Source of the DNA: an uncultured Lachnospiraceae bacterium
GTDB lineage: Bacteria > Bacillota > Clostridia > Lachnospirales > Lachnospiraceae
Direction: 5' to 3'
NCBI GenBank assembly: GCA_946546945.1
Contig: CAMNOU010000001.1
Location: 62,001 to 126,000, forward strand
Length of the DNA stretch: 64,000 nucleotides
This document shows, piece by piece, positions 8,495 through 15,754 of this stretch (position 1 is the first letter of the stretch; the number at the start of each line of letters is the position of its first letter). Position numbers and translations under genes: made by a program. A model generated the notes under the pieces. That model made no database searches. It saw only the letters and a list, made by a program, of their open reading frames with translations, and was not told where the DNA came from.

Positions 8495-9154
8495 ATGCTG
8501 TATGAAGAGACAAGAAAAGTAGTATTAGAGGCAATTTTAGAGGCTGTTGAGCAGGGATTGATCAACGGAACATCCGGAAATATCGCAATGCGCACACCGG
8601 AGAACCCGAACATCGTAGCGATCACACCGAGCGGTATCTCCTATACGGGCATGACACCCGGTGATATTGCAATCGTTGAGATGAAAGAAGACGGTACGAA
8701 TGAATGGATCGACGGACCGTACAAACCCTCTTCTGAGGTTCCGATGCATACTGCTGTTATGCGTGCAAGACCGGATGTAAATGCAACCGTCCATACCCAC
8801 AGCATGTATGCGACGATCTGTGCAATGGGCGAGAATCCGGAATTAAAACCGATCACCCCTCCGCAGTGTGAATTCACACCGGTAGGCATCGTAAGCTTTA
8901 CTATGCCGGGCTCCAATGATGTTGCTGACAAGGTAGTAGAAGCGATTGGCGAAAAAGGCCGTGTATGCCTCATCAAGAATCATGGAATGTTCTCCGTAGG
9001 AAAGAACATGAAGGGCGCTATGCATGCAACCGTTTATACAGAGGAAATGGCGCAGACAACCGTAATCGCAAAGACACTCGGCAACTATGAGCCGATGCCG
9101 GAGGAAGCGGTTCTGAAGATGCAGGCTTTGATTGCAGCTGATCAGGCAGTATAA
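8495..9154 (+). CDS. Class II aldolase/adducin family protein (FucA/AraD-like)
   Basis: The protein has 219 residues, as in L-fuculose-phosphate aldolase and ribulose-5-phosphate 4-epimerase. NGTSGNIAMR near residue 27 is the phosphate loop, EVPMHTAVMRARPDVNATVHTHS near 75-100 carries the active-site Glu and the HTH zinc ligands, and a further His follows in KNHGMFSVG. It should split a ketose 1-phosphate into dihydroxyacetone phosphate and an aldehyde, or epimerise a pentulose phosphate. With the FGGY kinase and Fe-alcohol dehydrogenase, an aldolase role is the better fit. Confidence 0.85.
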   Translation: MLYEETRKVVLEAILEAVEQGLINGTSGNIAMRTPENPNIVAITPSGISYTGMTPGDIAIVEMKEDGTNEWIDGPYKPSSEVPMHTAVMRARPDVNATVHTHSMYATICAMGENPELKPITPPQCEFTPVGIVSFTMPGSNDVADKVVEAIGEKGRVCLIKNHGMFSVGKNMKGAMHATVYTEEMAQTTVIAKTLGNYEPMPEEAVLKMQALIAADQAV

Positions 9155-9159
9155 TCCCT

Positions 9160-9176
9160 GTACGCCTGATGCGTAC
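9160..9176 (+). repeat. Short GTACGC palindrome between genes
   Basis: GTACGC-CTGAT-GCGTAC forms a 6-bp stem, followed by TTGA. Similar GTACG(C/T) palindromes ending in GTACTTG occur at 32721-32737 and 41756-41778, which suggests a small dispersed palindromic repeat. Confidence 0.35.
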
Positions 9177-9213
9177 TTGAACTGAGTGATGATTGAGAAG
9201 GAGAAAACCTATT

Positions 9214-10269
9214 ATGAAGAAAAAACTGGCATTATGTACTCCGATTCCGGAGAAGGAGATGGAGTTAATCAATGAGTACTGCGATGTGACGATCTGCGGA
9301 GAGTTAAAACACGGCAAGGGAAATGTCACAGAAGAGATGACAAAGGAAGAGTGCATGGGTCACGAGATCGTTGTTCTCGGTGATGAGTATGCAGGTACAG
9401 ATACCATCAACGCATGGGTAGAATCCGGAATGAAGTTCATCGGCGTTGCCAAGGGAACACCGGTCACGGTTGACCATGACGCAATCAAAAAAGCAGGTCT
9501 TCAGCTTTGCTATACACCGGGAAGAAATGCGGTGGCGGTTGCGGAATTCTGCATCGGTCTGATGATTGCTTCCACCAGAAATCTTGCTTTGAGCTGCACC
9601 GGCCTTCAGAAGGGAGAACATCTCGGCGCTCCGGTCGAGGACATCTATGATGTTCCGGATGTCAAGAATGTAACATGGGGACCGCTCGATGAGAATCATC
9701 CGTACACAGATTACGGCATTGGCTTTGAGTTATACGGCAAAAAGCTTGGTATCGCAGGCTACGGCGCGATCGGACGTGAAGTAGCAAAGCGCGCGATGGC
9801 ATTCGGCATGGAGATTCTGGCTTATGATCCGTACCTGGCAGCAGACAAGATCGAAGCGACAGGAGCGAAGGCAGTGGATCTGGACACCATGCTCTCACAG
9901 AGTGATATCGTCAGCATCCATCTTCCGGTGCTTCCTTCCACAAGAGGCATTGTAAACAAAGACTGGTTCTCTAAAATGAAGCCGACAGCGTATGTTGTCA
10001 ATACGGCGAGAGCGGCAGTGATCGATCAGAAAGATTTTGTGGAAGCGCTGCAGAACAAGGTCATCGGGGGAGCGGCAGTCGATGTATACTGGCAGGAGCC
10101 GGTTCCGGCAAACCATCCTCTTCTCAGCATGAGGAATGTGACCTGCACACCGCATTACGCAGGACTGACACAGGATGTGGACGGATGGTCCGGGCGTCTG
10201 ATCGCGGAGGATGTTACCGCATACTTAAAGGGAGAGCCCTTCAAGCATGTGTGGAATCCGAAAAATTAG
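9214..10269 (+). CDS. D-isomer specific 2-hydroxyacid dehydrogenase family protein
   Basis: The protein has 351 residues from ATG 9214, placed after GAGAAGGAG. The Rossmann motif is GIAGYGAIG near residue 178. The catalytic triad is recognisable: Arg in NTARAAVID, Glu in YWQEPVPANHPL and His in TPHYAG. It should reduce a 2-keto acid or oxidise a D-2-hydroxy acid with NAD(H), as do phosphoglycerate, glyoxylate and lactate dehydrogenases. In this operon it may act on a sugar-derived keto acid; the substrate is not deducible. Confidence 0.85.
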   Translation: MKKKLALCTPIPEKEMELINEYCDVTICGELKHGKGNVTEEMTKEECMGHEIVVLGDEYAGTDTINAWVESGMKFIGVAKGTPVTVDHDAIKKAGLQLCYTPGRNAVAVAEFCIGLMIASTRNLALSCTGLQKGEHLGAPVEDIYDVPDVKNVTWGPLDENHPYTDYGIGFELYGKKLGIAGYGAIGREVAKRAMAFGMEILAYDPYLAADKIEATGAKAVDLDTMLSQSDIVSIHLPVLPSTRGIVNKDWFSKMKPTAYVVNTARAAVIDQKDFVEALQNKVIGGAAVDVYWQEPVPANHPLLSMRNVTCTPHYAGLTQDVDGWSGRLIAEDVTAYLKGEPFKHVWNPKN

Positions 10270-10289
10270 GATTGCGGCACGTACATTTT

Positions 10290-10320
10290 CAGGGAGACTG
10301 TATCCGGTACAGCCTCCCTG
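10290..10320 (+). other. Intercistronic hairpin before the ThuA-like gene
   Basis: A 13-base stem with one mismatch (CAGGGAGACTGTA against TACAGCCTCCCTG, loop TCCGG) ends 18 bases before the next start codon. No T-tract follows. Confidence 0.45.
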
Positions 10321-10338
10321 TCAGCATGGAGGCAGCAA

Positions 10339-11181
10339 ATGGAAAAAATACAGGTATTGCTGGTGACCGGACTGGTCACCGCGGAGCATCAGTTCCGGGT
10401 AACGAATGAAAAACTGAGAACCCTTCTGGAGTCTACAGGCAGGTTTCACGTGACGATCACAGAAGCATTTCAGGGAATTTCGGAAGAGTTCCTAAAGCCC
10501 TTTGATGTGATTCTGCTGAATTATGATGGCAAGACATGGCCCACCGATCATGCGGTTCGGCTGGGCGAAACCAGCGAAGAGAGTATCTGCCGGTTTGTTA
10601 GAGAAGGCGGAGGAATCGTTTTTTACCACTCCACAATCTGGCTGGATGAAGACTGGCCGGACGAATGGCGCAGGCTCATGGGCGGATGGTGCACGATGAA
10701 AGACGGGCGCCGCGCACCGGCGGATGACCTGATTGTGAAGACGGTCGATCCGGAGCATCCGATCGCAAAGGATGTCAAAAAAGAGTGGATGACAGTGATC
10801 GAGGATCTTTTCACACCGGTGCATTTTCATCCGGAGAGTGACGTGCATGTGATCGAGGCGGTGCGGGATGATATCAGCTATTATCAGGAACTGTTCGACC
10901 GGGGACTTTTCCCTCCGAAACATCATCCGGTCCATATTCCGGGAGGAAAGTTGGAGAATATGCCCGGTGTGAATCAGGATACGCCGGTCATGTGGACGAA
11001 CCGGTATGGCGATGGCCGGGCCTTTGTGACCACCATCGGCCACGGACCGGGGACATGGGAGAGATTCAGTTTTGTTACGTTGTTCGTGCGGGGCGTTGAG
11101 TGGGCTGCGACCGGGCAGGTGACGCTGGATGCTCCTGACCGGAGCGGGGAAAACCGGCTGAAGCAGTGGCCTTATTATTAA
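10339..11181 (+). CDS. ThuA-like domain protein
   Basis: The protein has 280 residues with a class I glutamine-amidotransferase-like fold. It has the VTGLV start, LLNYDGKTWP, a GGGIVFYHST nucleophile-elbow region, and HHPVHIPGG and TTIGHGPGTW near the C-terminus, all typical of the ThuA (trehalose utilisation) family. These proteins accompany Gfo/Idh/MocA enzymes in 3-keto-sugar pathways, but their catalytic role is poorly defined. It is the last enzyme of the operon that starts at 4160. Confidence 0.75.
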   Translation: MEKIQVLLVTGLVTAEHQFRVTNEKLRTLLESTGRFHVTITEAFQGISEEFLKPFDVILLNYDGKTWPTDHAVRLGETSEESICRFVREGGGIVFYHSTIWLDEDWPDEWRRLMGGWCTMKDGRRAPADDLIVKTVDPEHPIAKDVKKEWMTVIEDLFTPVHFHPESDVHVIEAVRDDISYYQELFDRGLFPPKHHPVHIPGGKLENMPGVNQDTPVMWTNRYGDGRAFVTTIGHGPGTWERFSFVTLFVRGVEWAATGQVTLDAPDRSGENRLKQWPYY

Positions 11182-11222
11182 GCATGCTGTAAAACAACAA
11201 AGAGTGAAGGAGCGACAGGGTT

Positions 11223-11624
11223 TTGAACGAGAATTTTGATAATGATGACCGCAGGCGTTTAGAGGAAAAAAGGAAAAAGCGCATGGCGCGCGAAGAGAAA
11301 AAGGAACAGAAAAGAGAAAAAAGCAGCCCGCGCAGAGAGAAAAATCTCATCGGCCTGATTGGTTTTATCGTCGCCTGCAATGCTTTCTGGATCAGCTTTA
11401 CCGGATGGTACATCTGGCTGGATGTGATCGCGCTGGTGATGTGTGTGATCGGACTGCTGCCGAACCGTCCTCAGAATATCAAAAAATACCTCGCGCTGTT
11501 CGGTGCAGCCATCGCGGTGATCGCCATGTTTAATGCAGTGCGCGTTTCCAATCAGTGGGTGGTCGATGATTCGGGGACTTCCGGAAGTTCTGCTTATTCG
11601 GTGGAACAGACAGTGGAAGAATAA
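11223..11624 (+). CDS. Small membrane protein with charged N-terminus
   Basis: The protein has 133 residues. TTG 11223 is the chosen start because AAGGAG lies 10 bases before it; the first in-frame ATG would lose 20 residues and lacks such a site. The first 40 residues are almost entirely charged (runs of Arg, Lys and Glu), followed by three hydrophobic segments near residues 42-58, 60-78 and 90-108, and a short acidic tail. I do not recognise the family. It may be the last gene of the 4160 operon. Confidence 0.6.
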   Translation: MNENFDNDDRRRLEEKRKKRMAREEKKEQKREKSSPRREKNLIGLIGFIVACNAFWISFTGWYIWLDVIALVMCVIGLLPNRPQNIKKYLALFGAAIAVIAMFNAVRVSNQWVVDDSGTSGSSAYSVEQTVEE

Positions 11625-11756
11625 ATGTCATGTGTTTTTCGCAATATATTCAGTAAAATATTAAAACATTTTAAAAATCATTAAGATTCCGTTTTTGAAA
11701 CTCAAAAAAAGAGAGTTCCGGAAAATGGAATCGGGTTAAAAATCAGGTATATGAAA

Positions 11757-11783
11757 ATCACAGGATATTATATAATCTGTGAT
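11757..11783 (+). promoter_or_regulatory. TATAAT -10 box inside an inverted repeat
   Basis: ATCACAG and CTGTGAT are perfect 7-bp inverted arms 13 bases apart that enclose a perfect TATAAT at 11771-11776. The next gene starts 34 bases later. No convincing -35 box is visible, so this is a candidate regulated promoter. The 192-base gap is otherwise A/T-rich. Confidence 0.45.
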
Positions 11784-11816
11784 ATGTAGGAATTATTCAT
11801 AAAGGAGGCCAGTGAA

Positions 11817-13277
11817 ATGAGAGAGATGGATACACAGATTTGCGTCATTGCGGCAGGACCGTCCGGATTGGCGGCAGCATGCCAGGCGGCGGAGGACGGC
11901 GCGAAGGTGATCGTTGTTGAAAAGGCAGCCAGTGTAGGCGGTGCTGCCAATATGGGAATGGGCCCGCTGGGAATCGGAACCAAATATCAGCAGAAACAGA
12001 TGATAGAGATTTCTGTTGAAAAAGCATTTAATATGTTTATGGAATATACCCATTATAACGTAGATGCCAGAATGGTAAAAAGGTACTTTGCGCAGTCGGC
12101 GGAGACCATTGAATGGCTTGAGGATATGGGAGTGGAATTCGAGGGAGCGTTCCCCTATTTCCCGAAGGCAGAGGCTACCTGGCATATTGTAAAGACAGGA
12201 AAAGAGATCGGACCGCGTGCCGCTTCCGTGATGAATAACGCCATGTACAATCATGCGCAGGAACTTGGTGTAGAAGTCCTTTTAGAGACGCCGGCCAAAA
12301 AGATCATCCTTGAAGATGGAGAAGTGACAGGAGTCCTGGCTGTGGACAAGGACGGAAAAGAGATCCGGATCAACTGCGACGCTGCAATCATCTGCACCGG
12401 CGGAGCAGGCGCGAACCCCGAGATGATCAAACAGGAGACCGGGTATATTTTCGGACAGGATATGTTCAACTTCGCGATCCCGGGCCTGATGGGAGATGGC
12501 CTGAAGATGGCATGGGAAGCAGGTGCGGCCAAGACACCGGTCCGTATTGAGCATGCTGCAGGAATCGAGATGGCCGACAATCTTCCGGCAAGTATCAGCA
12601 ATGTGTTCTATCAGCCGAACCTTCTTGTAAACGCGCACGGACTGCGTTTCATGAATGAGGAGCAGATGCAGAATACAACATTCCTTTCCAATGCGGTATC
12701 CCATCAGAAGGACCGCCGCGGATACATCATCATCGATTCTTCTATTCTGCGCTACTACCGCAAAAACGGGGTGGATGTGGTGAGCCTTGTGCGTATTGAT
12801 CCTTCGGTAGGAAGTGACTTTGATGAGGGCTTCCGGATTATCGAGGAAGAGGGACGTACCGCATTTGCAAAAGCAGACACCATTGAGGAACTGGCTGAGA
12901 AGATGGGCATCGATGTAGATAATCTGCTTGACACGGTGGATGACTATAACGATTTCTGTGATACCTATGATGAAGAGTTCTTCAAAGACAGAAAGTATAT
13001 GCGCCCGATTGAAAAAGCACCGTTCTACTGTGCAACGATCGTACCGGGCGGATACGGAACTGTCGGTGGTATCCGGATCAATGAAAACTGTGAAGTTCTG
13101 GACAATGATTTTGAACCGATTCCGGGACTTTATTCTGCAGGCGCTGATTCGAACAACCTCTATGATGACAGCTATATGTTCCTTCTTCCCGGAAATTCCA
13201 TGGGCTATTGTGTGAATTCCGGACGTATTGCGGGCATGGAAGCAGCCGCATATGTGGAAGATTTCGAAGAAGACTAA
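11817..13277 (+). CDS. FAD-dependent oxidoreductase, fumarate-reductase flavoprotein family
   Basis: The protein has 486 residues with an N-terminal FAD dinucleotide motif (AAGPSGLAAACQAAEDGAKV), VGGAANMGMG, and a capping domain. At the C-terminus GGYGTVGGIRIN and NSMGYCVNSGRIAGMEAA close the FAD site. There is no covalent-flavin domain and no signal peptide, so it is cytosolic. Relatives reduce enoate, ketosteroid or other C=C bonds. It is a monocistronic unit with its own promoter and terminator, set between the sugar operon and the regulator pair. A role in reducing an aglycone is possible but unproven. Confidence 0.82.
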   Translation: MREMDTQICVIAAGPSGLAAACQAAEDGAKVIVVEKAASVGGAANMGMGPLGIGTKYQQKQMIEISVEKAFNMFMEYTHYNVDARMVKRYFAQSAETIEWLEDMGVEFEGAFPYFPKAEATWHIVKTGKEIGPRAASVMNNAMYNHAQELGVEVLLETPAKKIILEDGEVTGVLAVDKDGKEIRINCDAAIICTGGAGANPEMIKQETGYIFGQDMFNFAIPGLMGDGLKMAWEAGAAKTPVRIEHAAGIEMADNLPASISNVFYQPNLLVNAHGLRFMNEEQMQNTTFLSNAVSHQKDRRGYIIIDSSILRYYRKNGVDVVSLVRIDPSVGSDFDEGFRIIEEEGRTAFAKADTIEELAEKMGIDVDNLLDTVDDYNDFCDTYDEEFFKDRKYMRPIEKAPFYCATIVPGGYGTVGGIRINENCEVLDNDFEPIPGLYSAGADSNNLYDDSYMFLLPGNSMGYCVNSGRIAGMEAAAYVEDFEED

Positions 13278-13323
13278 AAAAATACGGCCCGGGGGTTTTT
13301 GAAATAACCCCCGGACTTTTTTT
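13276..13323. terminator. Bidirectional intrinsic terminator
   Basis: The stem CCGGGGGTT/AACCCCCGG (13289-13297 with 13306-13314) is followed on the plus strand by seven T and preceded by seven A. It can therefore terminate both the flavoprotein transcript and the convergent regulator transcript. Confidence 0.85.
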
Positions 13324-15742
13324 ATTCAAATTGTTTTTCCAGATTGATCAGAATCACTGCATGGGGCTCCATCTCCAGAGTAAAGGAAAGTGTCCCGGAG
13401 GTATTGGTCAGATAGCTGATCTCCAGCCGGGGATTGGCTTCTTTTCTATAATAGTCGATTTCTTCTGCCTGCATATTCATGATCAGAAATTCCAGTTCCG
13501 AGGGAGACGTTTTCCCGTGATTTAAGATGTGAATAAACTTATCCAGAATGCTGCCGTAGGAGCGGTTCAGGACATAGAGCATGCATTTGTATCTTCCCGT
13601 CGGAAGATCGTGCATATGAATCCGGGTCTGCTTCACATCCGCGTCTTCGAATACTTCATAAGTGTTGCCAATGGGAAGCGGTTGATTATAGGTAAAGCAG
13701 AAATTGTAATTGTAGTGGGTATAACAGCAGGTAAGGACCTGATATTTGTTTCGTCCGTTGGTAGCTGCGATATAACCGGGACCGGCCGTGACCAGTCTGT
13801 TTTTTAATCTGGAAAGAAGCTCGTAGGCGAAATAACCGGCATTCGGAATGCCATGCTGCTCCAAAAGACCCATGCCGGTGGCATACCGGAGCGGATCGGT
13901 TACGATGTCAAACGATATGTCCGCGAAATACCAGTAGGCGATGCAGCTGGTCTTCCGGAACAGTGCCAGTGACTGACGGCAGATAAAAGCAGCCTGAAAG
14001 GCAGAGGCGGCTATATAGTTCAATCCGTATATTCCGGAATTAAACTCTGTAACATAAAGCGGAACATCCTCCGGCGCAGAAGCCGTGAGGATTTTTTTAT
14101 ACTGGTCAAAAATGTTAGACGGGAAGTCCGGATCTGTCGACAGTGATAAAAAGGTATTCCGCGGGGTCTGCCCGTGGTTATGTACATATTCTCCCGGAGC
14201 ATAGCAGTAGATATAAATGGAAAAGAAATCAGGTACGATCTGCCGTTTTTTCATTTCCTGTATCAGAGCTTCAAACTGCTGCATATTGGATGCGGTATTG
14301 AAGCCCGGACCTCCTACAGCACAGTCCGGCAGATATTTTTTGACCACATGCCGGATCGCACTGAATTTATCCCAGTATTCCTGCGGAGTTTCCAGATATT
14401 TCAGATCCTCATCGTGTTTTGCCCAGATTTCAAACCGCCATTTCGATACTTCACTTTCTCCGTAACGATAGATATAATGTTTGAACAGTGCTTCCAGCGC
14501 ATGCAGAACTTCGGGAAGCGGTTTTTCAGGCGCAAACAGTTCTTCCGGGCTGCGGAATGCCTCCGGAGTCAGGCTTGTCTTTGGCGGTTTATAGCATACA
14601 TCAATAAAAGGAATCAGATGTGCGCTTCTGAAAAAATCAAAAATCATGTCCAGATTGGCAAAGTTGTAATCCTCTGTGTCCGGAAGATATTCCATGATGT
14701 TATAATCAAAAATATTTTCAAAACGGACATACCGGAAATGCAGTTTTTTCTGCGCGCTCAGAAGAGCATCGTGCAGGGATACCGACAGAGCGTTGGAGAG
14801 AACGCCGATGTTGATCGTATCCAGCCATGAGGGATAATATTCTTCGCTGTCGCGGAAGGATATATGGAGCGGCTCCGACTGGCCGGAACCCGGTTTTTCC
14901 GTATTTTCGGAAAAGAAGTGTCCGGTTTCTGCTGACTTGGGACTCTGTGCATGTTCCTTGCGGTAAGAAGTGGGGGAGACCTCGTATACCTCCCGGAAAA
15001 GTTTGTTGAAGGCCGAAGCATTCGAAAAGCCGTTGTTAAAAGCAATCTCCGCGATGGAATGGCCGGTATTGATCAATTCGTCAAATGCGTGCTGCAGCCG
15101 GACTTTGTTCAGGTATTTGTTGAAGGTGATGCCCATGTACTGTCCCATGAATTTGGAAAGATACTGCGGGGACAGGAACATTTCATCCGCAAGATCCTGA
15201 AGGAAGACCGGGAGGTGGTAGTGCTGATCGATGTACTGGCGGATGCTCTCGATTCTTTTTTCAACGTAGCGGAGATTCTCGCCGGGCGTCTCGTGATCGA
15301 CCGGAACGAGAAATGCGGGAAACAGGACGTCCAGAAGCTGATACAGTTTGGAAATGAACGCGAACTGACGGTTCTCATCTGTATACAGGATGCCAAGCTG
15401 CTCCAGCGTATGGCGAAGCGCAGTGAAATCATCCTTTTTCCCGAGGGATGAATTGCATTCCAGCTGCATGCCGGAAGGGATATAATTATCCAGAAAGGTT
15501 TTCCGGCATCGGAATAAGAAGGCCTGGTTCCGGGAGAGGAACTGGAACGTATATTCTTTTTGGGGGTGCAGCAAAATGATGTCGTCCTGAGCGAGCACAT
15601 ATTTGCTGCTGCCATCCAGAATGTGAAAAGCTCCGTATTGGACAAGCAAAAAGGTATAGTCCTCGTGGGAACAGGTCTGGGTCGTATTGACAGAAAACAA
15701 TTTCGCCTCAAAGGGTTCGGCAACTCTGCTGGTAATATACAT
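13322..15742 (-). CDS. AraC-type regulator fused to a GH39-like domain
   Basis: The protein has 806 residues. Residues 10-80 form a cupin-like sensor. Residues about 160-263 form the double HTH of AraC proteins (LADEMFLSPQYLSKFMGQYMG and IAEIAFNNGFSNASAFNKLF). Residues about 300-800 resemble GH39 beta-xylosidases, with the TIM-barrel stretch RYVRFENIF and the nucleophile region LYVTEFNSG. The acid/base motif W.FE.WNEP reads WRFEIWAKH near 435-443, so the catalytic Glu is missing. The domain probably binds a sugar rather than cutting it. It lies 12 bases downstream of a paralogue in one operon, divergent from the importer it likely controls. Confidence 0.85.
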   Translation of the reverse strand: MYITSRVAEPFEAKLFSVNTTQTCSHEDYTFLLVQYGAFHILDGSSKYVLAQDDIILLHPQKEYTFQFLSRNQAFLFRCRKTFLDNYIPSGMQLECNSSLGKKDDFTALRHTLEQLGILYTDENRQFAFISKLYQLLDVLFPAFLVPVDHETPGENLRYVEKRIESIRQYIDQHYHLPVFLQDLADEMFLSPQYLSKFMGQYMGITFNKYLNKVRLQHAFDELINTGHSIAEIAFNNGFSNASAFNKLFREVYEVSPTSYRKEHAQSPKSAETGHFFSENTEKPGSGQSEPLHISFRDSEEYYPSWLDTINIGVLSNALSVSLHDALLSAQKKLHFRYVRFENIFDYNIMEYLPDTEDYNFANLDMIFDFFRSAHLIPFIDVCYKPPKTSLTPEAFRSPEELFAPEKPLPEVLHALEALFKHYIYRYGESEVSKWRFEIWAKHDEDLKYLETPQEYWDKFSAIRHVVKKYLPDCAVGGPGFNTASNMQQFEALIQEMKKRQIVPDFFSIYIYCYAPGEYVHNHGQTPRNTFLSLSTDPDFPSNIFDQYKKILTASAPEDVPLYVTEFNSGIYGLNYIAASAFQAAFICRQSLALFRKTSCIAYWYFADISFDIVTDPLRYATGMGLLEQHGIPNAGYFAYELLSRLKNRLVTAGPGYIAATNGRNKYQVLTCCYTHYNYNFCFTYNQPLPIGNTYEVFEDADVKQTRIHMHDLPTGRYKCMLYVLNRSYGSILDKFIHILNHGKTSPSELEFLIMNMQAEEIDYYRKEANPRLEISYLTNTSGTLSFTLEMEPHAVILINLEKQFE

Positions 15743-15754
15743 AGAGATCCTCCT